Shown here: in pieces, positions 44,221 to 56,889 of the stretch
Numbering within the stretch: the stretch's first letter is position 1
How the letters are laid out: every line of letters starts with the position of its first letter
Origin: Raphanus sativus
Lineage: Eukaryota; Streptophyta; Magnoliopsida; Brassicales; Brassicaceae
DNA length: 64,000 bases
NCBI RefSeq assembly: GCF_000801105.2
Contig: NC_079511.1
Coordinates: 25,296,638 to 25,360,637, forward strand
Reading direction: 5' to 3'
Notes under the pieces: model-generated
What the model was told of the DNA's origin: nothing
What the model saw: the letters and a program-made list of their open reading frames with translations, nothing else
Databases searched by the model: none
Translations under genes and position numbers: made by a program

Positions 44221-44387
44221 TAGATCGGAGATTCCAAATATAAAGATAGCAAATTCACCAAAAAGATTCCAACATAAAGATGCAAACTTTTTGATGAGAA
44301 ATGATTCCAAAATTGCTTAACATCTAGAAATGAGAGTACTAATGAATGTCCATTTTCACACACAACACAACACAAGACTGATTCCAT

Positions 44388-44778
44388 AGAAATATAATTT
44401 TTAATTTGTTTTTTTTTCTTTGCTATTTGTTATTCGTTTCTTAAGACCTTAGATTATTACACGTAAGCCCAATTATTTAATTTTTATCCCACAACATAAG
44501 TGCCCCAAATTCAAGCTTTCCCACAACAACAGTCTTTCTCAAAAATAATTGCATTTGTTTGTTTGTGTACAAACTCTGAAGTTGAATCCCAACACTAGAA
44601 ATATAATTTTCAATTTGTTTTTTTTCTTTGCTATTTATTATTCGTTTTGTAAGACCTTTAATTAGTACACGTAAGCAAAATTATTTAATTTTCTTTCCCA
44701 CAAGAATAGTCTCTGTCAAAAATAATTGCATTTGTTTGTTTGTGAACAAACTCTGAGGTTGAATCTCAATACTACTAG
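44388..44778. repeat. Tandem duplication, ~209-bp unit
   Basis: 44388-44596 and 44597-44778 share AGAAATATAATTTT, CTTTGCTATTTnTTATTCGT, ACACGTAAGC and AATAATTGCATTTGTTTGTT. Lies in the upstream region of CID8. Confidence 0.85.
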
Positions 44779-45597
44779 TTTACTACAATCTTTTAGTTTT
44801 AGAAATATGGTTTCACATAACACAATAGTACAACCTTTTCCAAAATAATATACAAAAAGTGGTATTTTGGGATTTTTATTTCTTATGTACTTATTTATAT
44901 TAATGTCATAAAAAGTTGTGATATGAAAGGTATTTGCCCACTTTTTACTAATTTTCAACATAGTTCATAGTTAGCATTTTATCCTTGGTGTGAAGTGGAC
45001 AAGAATAAAATAAAAACCAAATGTGGAATGGGACAAGAGTTATATCAAACATAGCCAAATGTCTCTCCTCCATACTACAGATTTACATCCAAATTCGAGA
45101 ATCTTCAAGCCCTCAAGAAACCTTTCTCTTGTTCTTCTCTTTTCTTGTTTCCCCATATATACATCATGGTGCATAATGTATAGAGATGAAAAACACATGC
45201 AAACAGTACAGAACAGAGGAACTAAAAACTGAACTCAATTCCTTTCTCTCTCAATGCTATCTTCGTCCTCATGCTGTAAGGACTTGCCAGAAATCCGAAA
45301 CCACAACTTTCCCATTTTATTTCCCTATTGTTGGTTTGGTTCTACAATATCTTTGCCACATAGCGCACTCATGGATGATAGTTGATAAGTGATTATGGTG
45401 AAGACGTGGGAAAGAGAATGGGTTAGATAAACTTAAGAATGTGCTGCCTAGACGATAGTGGAATCAACTCAAAAGGCTTATACCTGCTCTGTCTTCTGTG
45501 TATTATTACATGTGATTACATTATTACAATGTTTTTCAATACAAGGATGAAACTATATTATATAATATATGAACAATATACTTTGTACCATAAATTC
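44779..45597. other. Intergenic, nothing supported
   Basis: Several short ORFs (to 81 codons) without recognisable content. The nucleotide-sugar-transporter gene expected here from Arabidopsis order (At1g53660) was not found. Confidence 0.4.
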
Positions 45598-47041
45598 TCA
45601 GTCTCTTGTTCTCTCCAATGCCTCAAGTTTCAGAGCAGCACTACAAGAAAGAAACAGAAGCAGGTAACATGAGCTTCTTAATTAGATAAGTCTTTAAGCA
45701 TATGTAATGTTTCTGTTGATATGTGTACAAATTTTCATAACATGAAACGCTCAATAAACAGAGAACATCATTTGGAATCTTGAAAAATAAGCTTTGAGGG
45801 ATTTAAAAAATCAGACCTGTTGAGGCAATATCTTTTCCGGTTGGTCGTGGACCGTCATCAAAGACATGACCAAGATGGGCATTACAAACAGCACAGATAA
45901 CTTCCTGTCTTGGCATGAAGATGATAGAGAGGTCTAGCTTTGACTTCACATTGTTTCCAATAGGTTGGTAATAAGATGGCCACCCGGTTCCACTATCAAA
46001 CTTTGTTGATGAGCTGCAAGAAAATCATCAGCATGATATTCATCATCATACATCATCGTGAACTAGTTAAAATAGCAGCTTACTCAAACAGTGGCGTGTC
46101 ACAACAGATACATTTGTATACTCCTGGTGTCTTTGTGTTCCAATACTCCCTGATTAAATGTAAAGAACAGGAAACAATGAGTGAAGAAAGATTGTAATAA
46201 TGTACTTGGATGAACAGGACATGCATACCCAGTGAAAGCTCTCTCTGTTCCCTTCTGTCTAGTGATGTAATACTGTTCTGGTGTAAGCCGTTTCTTCCAC
46301 TCACCTTCACTTATAGAAGCAAAGTCACTCTTTGCAGCTTCTGCACATCATTGTTTTTGTCAAAATCTTAGGGTTTGCTAACTAAAGTGATCTAAAGCAA
46401 CAACACTCTCCAACAACAGATAAATGGAACACACAAAGCTTTGATTGGTTAAAACCTTCTTGATCTCCAAAATAAAAGAAAAAAAATTATTCTTAATCTC
46501 TTTAACTAATCCTCATAACTATTTGAGTGTAACGCAAGTAAACATTCCACGCCTAATCTTTCTTTCAAGACATCATAATCATCAAAACACAACCTTTGGA
46601 TAACGCCCTCTTACCAAAGTGGAATTGCAAAGCTTTGATGGGTTAAAACATTCTACATCTAACCAAATATTCTCATAACCGATTGAGTGTGAAGCAAGTA
46701 AAAGTTTCTGACCTAATCTCTCTTTCAGAACATCGTAATAATCAAACATAACCTTTTGATAAAGCGAAATCAAACATAGTTTTGGATTAACAGAAACCAA
46801 TAATAAAAAAAAAACAGAACCCAATAAGAGACGAAAAAACAGAACCTTGGACGTTGTCTGATTTCTGAGAAGAGTTAAAGGAACCCATGGAACAACAACG
46901 AAGAACAGAGAGATTCAATTTTCTGGGTTTTGTAAGAGAATGACAAGCGAATCCAGAGAGAGACTGTTTGGAGATGGAAACGAGCCTTGTTTGTGCTGAG
47001 ACAAAGCTTGATTGTATGGTGAAACAACTAGAAGAAGCCAT
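45598..47041 (-). CDS. MSRB1: Plastid methionine-R-sulfoxide reductase B1, with a frameshift before the catalytic Cys
   Basis: Five exons: 46846-47041, 46229-46340, 46084-46149, 45817-46013, 45598-45640. The enzyme reduces the R form of methionine sulfoxide in plastid proteins. N-terminus [12 protein letters not shown], then Ser/Thr-rich and basic to about residue 60, as a transit peptide. Zinc ligands are CICC in exon 3 and [10 protein letters not shown] in exon 4; substrate-site [10 protein letters not shown] is present. At 45833-45836 the plus strand has TTTT where the family codon pattern needs one more. The reading therefore shifts just before the RYCLNS motif with the catalytic Cys, and reaches a stop at the start of exon 5. 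In the other frame the normal end ([13 protein letters not shown]) is intact. Orthologue of At1g53670. Confidence 0.88.
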
Positions 47042-47465
47042 CTTGCTTTGAATAGTAGTGTTTCGATTTTTGAAGTCTTCTTCGTCTATGACATCCACGA
47101 ATGGAGAATGTTGCAAAAGGATAACACGTGGCACGTCGAGGATGCGAGACGAGATCTGGAGCTCTAGCTGCCACGTCGAATCATTGGTAAGCACGTTATT
47201 GGGGTTTTTAGTTATCGTAATAAGCCCATTGGTAAGCACGTTATTGGACTTGATTGTTTCATATTTAAAACAATTCTGGTTCGGTTTAATCCCGTTTGCT
47301 TTGTCCAATGATTTAATTTCAAAGCTTTTTCTTTTAGGGGTAAAATGTTATTATGTTGAAAATCATTTATGATTTTTGGCTAGATGATAATATCTTACAA
47401 CATTTGTATAGAGTTATTAGTTGCAATAGAATAGTTTTTTGTTTTATGTGGTTCACCCTTCTTTA
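47042..47465. other. 5' flank of MSRB1
   Basis: Contains the short direct repeat ATTGGTAAGCACGTTATTGG (about 47184 and 47229). No gene. Confidence 0.5.
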
Positions 47466-49073
47466 TCTATACTATTAAATCAGAATCCCTCATAAGATTC
47501 TGCCCTTGATTTTGGAGATAATTACATTGCTATGCCACTCCTATATTTAATGAAACAAATCAATTAATGTAACAAATTCAATTCATATATCTTCTTGCTT
47601 TGAGCCGTAAATTTTTTGCCATCAATACTATTTTTCTATTTCTAAATAATTATTTTTTTACTTATTTATATCTTTCCTTAATTTTTCAGGCATGATTGAC
47701 TGATTATAGGAATGTAATTATACGATTTACCTTTTACCATATGATTTCTAGAAAATGATTAAACATTTACTATATTATCACCTTTATAAACTCATTAGTA
47801 TAAACTCTACGGCCTTTCTAAAGTGAATGACTTATTAATATAAACTATTAATCTATAAAATTATTAACCTTTACTATACGAATGTTTTTATATCTATTTC
47901 ATTTGCTTAATATGGAACACATGTTTCAATTTATATACTCTTTCCAAAAACGAAAACCTGTGACCTATATTGATAAGAGTTTTTAAAATATGATTGCTAT
48001 ACAATTGGCATCCCTTGATATTGGTATAGTTTGTTAAATTATATAATATCTATAATATAGTTCTCATATAAAATATTTAGGTTCCCATAACATTTATACA
48101 ACATATACTAAATATTTCAATAAGAAATATGTTTGAAAATCGTGTTAATAGTATAGTCTAATAAAAAAAACTTAAAAACAGCATCTTCTTTTAACCCATT
48201 TTTGTTTAGATTTCGGAAACCAACCAATCTTTGGCCAAAGACAGATATTCACACCTTATAAATGTTAAAAACTATCTAAATAAAAATTGTAACTTAAATA
48301 AATTCAATAGCCGAATCTATATTACTGCTTATCTCCAATATCCAATTAATTTATCATATGAAATATATTATCACATTAATTCGATAAAATTACCTCGGCC
48401 ATAACTAAAGATACTGTTTGTAAAAAAATATAAATATTATCTAATTTACACCTATTATTTATAAAAACTTCCGGGTTACAGATCATAATTATTTTAAATT
48501 CGTAAAAAAAATCCAAAGTGATTTAGTTTTGAATGTTAAAAAATCAATCTTTAAAAAGTTTGGACGTAAACACAGTCCAAACATTATTTATTACTTTTTC
48601 AAGCCTAATTTAATTAAATTATTAAATATGATATCTATTTAAAATTATTTTTGAAAACAAAATTGAAAAATTTATTTGTTTTTAAACTTATCTATATTAC
48701 ACTGCTAAGTTATTAAAAATAGTAGCTGAAAATATGAATTTTTTAAAATAAACTAAAACATACGGCATTATAAAATTATCAATTTGAAAAATACGTTGTA
48801 TTGTCTAAATTTTCAGTTGTCACCAACACTTAAATATTAAAGTTTAAATTGTGGATCATAATCTTAATTTAAAACATCAATACTATATTATAAAATTTTA
48901 TTAATCTGTAATAAGATATCTGAAAATATCTAGACTCTCAAGTATTATCATCAAACCGCAAAATTATAAGTATGAATATGATCTTGAAATTTTAACAAAT
49001 GTATACAATTATTATATAAAATTATTAATTGAACAAATTATCCCGCGCTTTCAAAGCGCGGGTCAAAATCTAG
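47466..49073 (+). mobile_element. Non-autonomous Helitron (1608 bp)
   Basis: Starts TCTATACTATTAAATCAGAA, nearly the same 5' end as the element at 35719. The 3' end is a perfect 10-bp hairpin CCCGCGCTTT-C-AAAGCGCGGG (49042-49062), seven bases, then CTAG (49070-49073), between host A and T. No coding sequence. Confidence 0.9.
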
Positions 49074-49129
49074 TATATCTTAAAAATCATATGAAATTTA
49101 CACAAGGAACAAACAGAACAAAAACATCA

Positions 49130-50460
49130 TGAAAATTTGAGGTAAATGCGTGTCTAAGCCGTTGACAAAAAGAAAAGAGTGTTTCAATGTTCCGAAGGAT
49201 CTTATTATACGGTTGGTCGGACCGAGTTGGTATATATTTGTCTAATAGAACATTGAACACGACATATCGATATCTGATGATATGATCCATTAACAAATAG
49301 AATAAAAACTAATTTAGTTTTATCTATTTTTATCAAAGGGCGTTTGCGTTAGCAATTAGCAGCACATAAAATCTCGTAGCATCAAAACTGGTTCATCCCA
49401 GCTTATCGATACCGATCATAAGGTGATAGATATGAAACAATCAAAAATCTAGTGACGAGTCACTAGTCCATAAAAGAAGTCAGCTATCTTTTTTTCTAAC
49501 CATCTGAATAATTATTACAAAAATGAAAATATTATTAACGATTCTACCGTCGACAATTCTACCATGTTTACGAGAATTACCGTTCCGAATCGTTTTATGA
49601 GATCTATATTCGATGGTAAGCCATGCATCAAACTGAAAGTTTCTTGTAACATATTTTTTCATAATATGCATAATTTTAATTTGATATTTTTTGAGATTTA
49701 AATCTTAGATTTCCGAGTTTCTATAACATGTAGTAATTAAAAGAAAAATTAAAATTCCTCGATATATTCCATTTATCAACAAAGATATGGAATTAGTGGC
49801 ATTTCTTGAAAAATAGCATAAATATTATAAAGAATCTTTCAATTTTTTTCTTGACAATCGATAACTTCCTTTTCTTTATCAACCACGTGATTATGAGTCC
49901 AACCAAATGTCCAACCCTCAGAGAAATATGACACTTTCTTTTTCTTCTACGATGCCTTTATAGTTTCAGTAGTGTGACTAGTTAAGTATATATTGATTAT
50001 TCACATAAAAGTGGAATTAGAAATTCTATAATATAAGGTCAACCAGTATTTTAAAGTAATTATATTCTTCAATATACGGTTGTAGTCAAAATTCCCTTTT
50101 TGTTGCTTGCATGCACTAAAAATCGAAATCATGCATGGACGAGACGATTCTAAGAATAATATACTAATACAATATATGAAATTATTTCACACAATCCTCA
50201 CAACATGTGCCTATAAATACATTTATCATGAGTAAGAGCCTTTCCACGACAAGATAAGGAGAAGAGGCAGAGAAAATAATGATGATGGCGAGAGTTTCTC
50301 TCTGTATCAGAGAGTTTTGCATGGAAAAATAGAAAATGATATTGAGCCAAAGATGACTTGCCGATTTTACCAACAAAACTAAAACTGATATTGGCTACCG
50401 GCAAGTTGACTTTGGCTCTATTTCCTTCTCTTCTTTTCGATGTCAGACTCTAGATATCTA
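49130..50460 (+). repeat. Segmental duplication, left copy (MIR169 promoter plus hairpin)
   Basis: Colinear similarity with 57430-59135: TGTTCCGAAGnATCTTATnA, then TTGGTATnTATTTGTCTAAT, then ATATACGGTTGTnGTCAAAA, then TTGCnTGCATGCACTAAAA, then CCTATAAATAC and the hairpin. Identity not computed. Confidence 0.8.
50311..50451 (+). ncRNA. MIR169-type microRNA precursor, copy 1
   Basis: The mature sequence is probably TGAGCCAAAGATGACTTGCC (50343-50362, then G). Its partner arm CGGCAAGTTGACTTTGGCTC (50399-50418) pairs with three central mismatches, and the stem extends outward to AGAG...CTCT. A TATAAATA box at 50212-50219 precedes it by about 95 bases. miR169 guides cleavage of NF-YA mRNAs. This variant differs from the AGCCAAGGATGACTTGCC form at one G-to-A position. 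Arabidopsis has MIR169d and MIR169e at this place (At1g53683, At1g53687). Confidence 0.88.
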
Positions 50461-50602
50461 TATACATATCATCATCATTATCGTCCTGCTTATAAATACA
50501 TTCATAATGGGTAAGAACTTTACCATGGCAAGATCACAAGATATGGAAAGGGATAGGAAAAAATAATGATGATGGTGAGAGTATTCTTTTTCTTTGTATC
50601 AG

Positions 50603-50739
50603 AGAGTCTTGCATAGAAAAATAGAGAATGATACTGAGCCAAAGATGACTTGCCGATTAGACCAATCTAAAACTAATATTGGTGACCGGCAAGTTGACTT
50701 TGGCTCTGTTTCCTTCTCTTCTTTTCGATGTCAGACTCT
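50603..50739 (+). ncRNA. MIR169-type microRNA precursor, copy 2
   Basis: Same 21-nt sequence at 50635-50655 with partner arm CGGCAAGTTGACTTTGGCTC at 50697-50716. Its own TATAAATA is at 50491-50498. A local tandem copy of the 50205-50460 unit; the loop differs (ATTAGACCAATCTAAAACTA). Confidence 0.87.
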
Positions 50740-50744
50740 AGATA

Positions 50745-51474
50745 TTAACCACATATCATCATATCATTATCCTAATTACAACTTTTTTTCTTTTTTTTTC
50801 CTAATTACAACTTGTTATTTCATTGACATGTGTATTTCCCTAAGAAAATATTTGATGAGTGTTAATAACGTTTACTCTTCTAGTTCCCTTATCTCAACTT
50901 TTCTCACCACTAAATTTCCATCAGATGCTAGCTAAAACACTAATTCATTACTATGTTTGCTATTCTTGTGAAGCATTTGCAAGTAACCTTGTGGTGCATC
51001 AATAGCAACTTATGGCCAGGGGTGGACGCAAGGTTAGACGGAGTGTGGCACATACCGTTTCCACTGTGTGTTTGACTGTTTGGTTTAAACCCTGATGTAA
51101 TTTGTAAAAGCAATAAAAATACGCATATAAATTGGGCTTGAGAGAATAATTTGTTATCACGTAAAGATCAGGGCTTTGGATGTAGCAGTAGGAATGCTTT
51201 TACATAATAGTGCATGCCAACGAATGTAATTTGTAAACTCCCAACTTAATTATTCAATTTTACTTTAAAGCAACACATACATGACAACACTTAACCTGCT
51301 TTGGCACTTGTGCGCATAAGTTTTTCTCATTTTTTGTGTTGTTACTTGTGTAGTGCGCTTATCTACCAGATTAGCGTTTTTAGAAAATTCTATTTTCGCT
51401 CAACCTCTCAAAATTTTATGTGTTTGACATTGACGTTGAAGATTTATGATGTAATTTATGCTCATATGGAGATA
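50745..51474. other. Intergenic
   Basis: No gene recognised. Short ORF 50594-50935 overlaps the miRNA hairpin and is not credible. Confidence 0.4.
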
Positions 51475-51566
51475 AAGTAATTCGCTCAAATGAGAGACCA
51501 GCCAGTGATGGGAGGACAGAAAGTAATTCGCTCAAATGAGAGACCAGCTAGTGATGAGAGGACAGC
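51475..51566. repeat. 46-bp tandem duplication
   Basis: 51475-51520 and 51521-51566 (AAGTAATTCGCTCAAATGAG then AGACCAGC) differ at two or three bases. Confidence 0.9.
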
Positions 51567-52169
51567 TTAGTAGATCTAGATTAGGAGATGTGTCGATTAA
51601 TTTGCTGGGCCGTATATGTTTCACCTTATGACCTATATTGTCCAAAGAAACAAAATATAAAATAGATTTTTCTGATAAATGGTCTAATGTACTACTACAT
51701 TTGGTTCTAATTCCTCTATTTTTCACTGCTAGGTTGTGTTTAAATGAGCAAGAATAGTATTGGCAATTGAATTTTCTGTTTAGTTTTTTTTTGAGTGATG
51801 TATACCAAATTTGAACCAAATTTTCAGTTGGTTTGGGCCATCTTCATTTTTAGAATTTTAGGTGGAGAATAACAAAAAGCATAATAATGTGACGTTTTAA
51901 CAAGTTTCAAATACATTCCGAATTACAAGTTTCGAACCGGAGTTTGTTATTCTGTCTTAGTATAGTTAATATGAATTGTAATGAATTCCTGTATTTTATT
52001 GTTATTTTGTTCGGTTTCACCAAAACTTCAATAGTACTCCAATTGGTTGTTCTGTGTAGAAATATTATCACCCATTGGTTATAAGACAAAAACTGATTCA
52101 ATTTAATCCGATATGGTTTATATGTCCACGTCTAAAAACAAGATTTGATTCAATGCAGTACCATAAAGC
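51567..52169. other. Intergenic before the GSTU28 relic
   Basis: Short ORFs only. The first GSTU exon was not recognised here. Confidence 0.35.
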
Positions 52170-52423
52170 AGATATCGTTTGAAGAAGGAAGAAATATTTT
52201 AGGGAACATGAACGGAGAAGAACAAGAGAAAGGCAACAAAAAATTCTTTTGAGGAGCTTGAAGATTCTTGATATACTGAGATTAGACACAAGATTAACTT
52301 GGGATGAGAGATATTGGTTATGGTGACACAACTTTTGTCCCATTGCACAGTGGGTTCTATGCACTCGAGAAATGTGGTGACTTCTCTGTTGAACCTCAGT
52401 GTCCAGTGAGCGTGGCTTGGGAT
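52170..52423 (+). pseudogene. GSTU28-like glutathione S-transferase relic, part 1
   Basis: Plus-strand remains of the C-terminal part of a Tau-class GST: GEEQEK, a decayed middle, then TTFVPLHSGFYALEKCGDFS and VEPQCPVSVAW up to the insertion point of the copia element. Stops and indels (for example TTTTGA near 52246) break the frame. Identity is by resemblance to GSTU proteins and by position: GSTU28 (At1g53680) follows MSRB1 in Arabidopsis. Confidence 0.75.
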
Positions 52424-52661
52424 TATAGTCGCCAAGATCAAACGTATGTATGCAAGCTTTGTTTATAAAACAGTTCTTCGTTTTATATATTCTTAACTTT
52501 TTGAGATATCTCTTACAATTTTGATCTCTTTATATAGGCTCTTATCTTGACCTATTACAACTTGAACTAGGAACATAACTTAATCCTAATCATATTGTTA
52601 TTCTACTTATCTTAATGAATAACTTGTTCTCTAAGTAAGCTTTTTTGAAGCTTATCCAACA
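52424..52661 (-). repeat. 3' LTR of the second copia element
   Basis: 238 bp, TATAGTCGCC to TCCAACA on the plus strand. Confidence 0.95.
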
Positions 52662-55600
52662 TTCTCCCTTGTAAGCTTCAAAGCTCCTTTGCTTAAGTCT
52701 TGAACTTGAATCAAATCTCTCATCTCTTTGAACTTGATATTTGCCAGTGCCTTAGTTAGAATGTCCGCTTTCTGTTTTGTTCCGGGTACATGCTCAACGT
52801 CGATCAGCTCTCGTTCTACACATTCCCTAATGAAATGAAAACGCTTATGGATGTGTTTACTGCGCCGGTGAAGTACTGGATTCTTTGCCAAAATTATGGC
52901 AGACTTGTTATCCACACGAACCAGTGTCTTTTCGATCTTTCTTCCTGTGATTTCACTCACTAACTCCTGAAGCCAGATAGCTTGTTTAGCCGCCTCTGTT
53001 GCCGCCATGTATTCAGCTTCACATGAGGACAAAGCTACTACATCTTGTTTCTGCGAGCACCAAGATACTGGTGTATCTCCGAGACAGAACAAATGGCCAG
53101 TTGTGCTTCTACCGTCATCCGGATCAGTGTTATGGCTACTATCACTGAAACCAACGAGCTTCTGTGATTCTCCCCGTTTGAACATCAAGCCGTAACCTTG
53201 AGTGCCTCTTAGATATCTCAAAACCTTCGTCAATGCTTCACCGTGAGACTTTCTTGGTGAATGCATATATTTACTTAGAATTCCTATAGAGAATGCCAAG
53301 TCAGGCCTTGAATGCATCAAGTATCTTAAGCATCTTATCCTTCTTCTGTATAAGGTTGCATCAATATCCGGTTCATCTAATGCCTTAGAGAATTGCAGAC
53401 CAAATTCCATCGGTATATTAACTGAGTTGCAATCATCTAATCCAACTTCCTTTAGTATCCTTAGTGCATACGCTTCTTGCTTAATTGTGATGCCTCATGG
53501 ACTTTGCTCTACTTCCATTCCGAGATAATAAGTCAAGACGCCTAGATCAGACATCTCAAACTGCTGTGACATCGACCTTTTGAACTCTTTAATCTCTTTC
53601 ACAGAGTTTCCTGTGACAAAGAGATCATCTACGTATATAGCTATAACGAGCAAAGTGTCTTTGTCCTCTCGTCGATATACAGAGCTTTCTTTACTGCACT
53701 TTCTGAACCTGAGCTTCTTCAATACTTGATCAAGCTTCGTGTTCCAAGCTCGTGGAGCTTGCTTTAAGCCGTACAAAGCCTTAGAGAGTTTGAAAACCTT
53801 ACACTCTTCTCCCTTCTTTTCAAATCCCTCGGGCTGAGATACGTAGACGTCTTCATTCAACTCTCCGTGTAAGAAAGCTGTTTTGACATCTAGATGATGT
53901 ATTTCCCATTGGTTTGATGCAGCTAAACCAATCAACAATCGTATGGTTTCTAGTCGAGCTACTGGAGCGAAGACTTCATCATAGTCAATTCCGTGTTCTT
54001 GAACGTATCCTTTAGCAACCAACCTCGCTTTAAACTTGATGATTGTGCCGTCTGCGTTCCTTTTAATCTTAAACACCCACTTGAGACCTATGATCTTTAC
54101 TCCAACCGGTTTATCAACTAGTGTCCACGTTTTGTTTTTGTTGATAGAAACTATTTCATCTTCACAAGCCATTATCCATCTCTTATCATCTTTTGCTTCA
54201 TGAAAATTCACCGGCTCATCATTGATAGATAGTAGTAACATCTCACATTCTACTTCTGCGAGTAAAATGTAATCCTTGAGATAGTCCGGTTTATTTATCT
54301 GTCGAGATGATCGTCTCAACTCCGGTACTAGATCACTTTCTTCCTCCGCAACAGTCTGTTTCCTCTGTTTCATATGACTATGTTTTTACTTCTGCAGGAC
54401 TCTGTTCTGTTTCAACTGTGTCTGGAAGTGAGGCTGTTTCACGTTGATCTCCTCCAATGTAAGGACCACTTCCTTTGTCTTCTGTAGCTCCCCACGACAT
54501 GTGAAACATACCCGGTTTACTCTGAGTTTCCTTACTTCCTCCCTTCCAATTCCAGCAAGCTTTTTCATTAAAAATCACATCTCGACTTACAATTATTTTC
54601 TTTGTATCAGGGTTGTAAAGTCGATAAGCTTTGGTTCCAGGTTCAATACCAAGGTGTACCAAAGCTAGTGATCTGTCATCAAGCTTTCTTAGTTGACCAG
54701 AGTCTATCTTCGCATGTGCCACACAACCAAACACTCTTATATGAGACACACTCGGCTTCTTGCCTCGTATACACTCATAGGGAGTTTGATTTTTTAAAGC
54801 CCTTGTGGGGACTCTATTGATCAAATAGGTGGCATGACGAACAGCCTCTCCCCATAAGTAGTTAGGCATATTCATAGCCTTTAACATACTGCGAGTCATC
54901 TCCATAAGTGTACGGTTTCTTCGTTCCACCACTCCGTTCTGTTGCGGCGTAAACGGAGCAGTCAAGTGACGTCTTATGCCGTTGATATTGCAGAATTCTT
55001 GAAACTGATGTGAGGTAAACTCACCTCCTCTGTCGGTACGTAATGTTACTATCTCTTTCTCAAAATCCTTCTCCACAAGATTCTTAAAAGTCTTGAACTT
55101 ACCAAACGCTTCACTTTTTTCTTTTAGTAAAATAGACCACATGTACCTTGTGCAGTCATCGATGATGACAAAGATATATCGGTTCTGAGAGAGAGTAGCT
55201 GGTGATATAGGTCCACAAAAATCGGCGTGTAACAACTCCAAGGCACGAGAAGCTCTAAACGATGTTGCTTTCGGGAAGGGCTGTCGGGTCTGCTTTCCTA
55301 CTAAGAAAGAATCGCAGATTTGCTTTACTTCATCAATCTCCGGTAGACCATTAACCATTCCATGAGTTGCCATCGTTTTTATAGTTTTGAAGTTGATATG
55401 ACCGAGTCTAGCATGCCATTGCCATGGTTCTTCCTTAATCTTAGCTAAAAGACACGCTGCTTGGCCGACTTGAAGCTTTATCTTGTAAAGTCTGTTAGGA
55501 GTTCTTTTCACTTTAGCTAGTAATCTTCCGTTTGGATCTCTTAAGGTCAAGTAGCTGTCCTTCATTCTTATATCACAGCCTTGCTCAGTTGCTTGGCCTA

Positions 55601-56831
55601 AACTCAAGATATTACTCTTTAGATTAGGTATATAGTAGATATCAATTAAGAGTTTCTGTTCACCATTTTTTGGTTCAAACAGAATTGAGCCCTTTCCGTT
55701 GATATCTACATAGGATCCATCTCCGAACTTCACCTTGCCTTTGATGTTCTCGTTAAGCTCTGAGAAATAAGACCTTTGTCCTGTCATATGATTACTAGCC
55801 CCGTTGTCTAAATACCATACTCCATCTTCTTTCTTATCATCTTCAAACACCTTAGGTAATATTTTATCTTCATTAAGATACACAAGCTCGTGTAAATACA
55901 GAGCCGCCTCGGCTGTCTCTGTCTCAGCTTTGTTTAGTTCCTGTGTATCTTCTTTCTTCTCAGGACACACTGATTTAAAGTGTCATTTTTTCTTGCAGTT
56001 GAAGCAAACAATCTGAGAATAGTCTTTCTTTTCTTTGTTCCAACCGCCTGAATCGCTTCTTCCACGACCTCTCCCTCTGTTTCCTCTGCCACGACTTGTG
56101 TGTTGTCCTCTCCCTCTTCCTCTTGTACTGTCAGTACCGTTCTGATCGTATGTCTTTGAGTATAATAGATTTCCTTGATGATCTTGAGCTGCTTGAGCTT
56201 CCTTCTGCTTTACTCTTTCCTCAAAAGCCTTAAGCCTTCCGATAACTTCTTCGTACGAGATTGTATTCAAATCTAACATCTGCTCTAATGATGCCGTCAT
56301 ATGAATAAACTTTAGTGGTAGACTGTCAAGTAACTTCTTTACTTTCTTAGACTCTTCAATGCTTTGTCCCAACGATGCAGCTTTGGAGGTGAGCTCCGAC
56401 ATCTTACTAGTGAATGAATCAACAGAGTCTGAATCATCCATTCTCAGCCTGTCAAATTCATTCATTAGTGTTTGAAGTCGAGCTGTTCTGACTCGTTCTG
56501 CACCTAGATTCTTTGTCTTGATAGCTCCCCAAATATCCTTAGGAGAATCATCTTCGCATGTTTGCAGCACCAAGTTTTCTGGTAAAGACTGGAAAAGCAG
56601 AGCTGTAGCTAGGTCATTTTTCTCTTCATCATTAGTTCCTGGATCGATTGCATTCCATACTTTGTGAACACGCAAGAGCACCTTCATCTTCTTTGCCCAT
56701 ACGGTATAATTGGTTGAATTTAACATCGGACAGATCACTGTGTTGGGGACGGTTTCTCTTTGTCCCAACACATTCGTGTCCACCAAAGCCTTCGAATCAT
56801 CCTTCGAAGTCGACTCCTTTGAATCTGCCAT
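52652..56831 (-). pseudogene. Gag-pol of the second copia element, disabled
   Basis: Starts at ATG 56831 (the 3' end of the frame runs 10 bases into the LTR at 52652). UBN2-type Gag of ~280 residues with RGRGRG and a single zinc knuckle CFNCKKK, broken by TGA at 55983-55985 exactly at the knuckle glycine. Then protease DNGASNHMTG, integrase zinc site in which the expected final Cys of CDSC is Phe (CDSFLVGKQ), and integrase core with LHADFCGPI and GGEF. A frameshift lies near 54374-54380. RT follows with [12 protein letters not shown] at 53495-53497, and RNase H with VGFSDSSH and SSCEAEYMAA. Order is gag-PR-IN-RT-RH as in Ty1/copia. Cannot be mobile on its own. Confidence 0.93.
52662..52672 (-). 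promoter_or_regulatory. PPT of the second copia element
   Basis: ACAAGGGAGAA on the minus strand, abutting the 3' LTR. Confidence 0.75.
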
Positions 56832-56875
56832 GGTTTTCTCTTCTCAACCTTTGCTGTATCCCAACAATAAACGAG

Positions 56876-56887
56876 GCTCTGATACCA
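56876..56887 (-). promoter_or_regulatory. PBS of the second copia element
   Basis: TGGTATCAGAGC on the minus strand next to the 5' LTR, complementary to tRNA-iMet. Confidence 0.85.
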
Positions 56888-56889
56888 AA

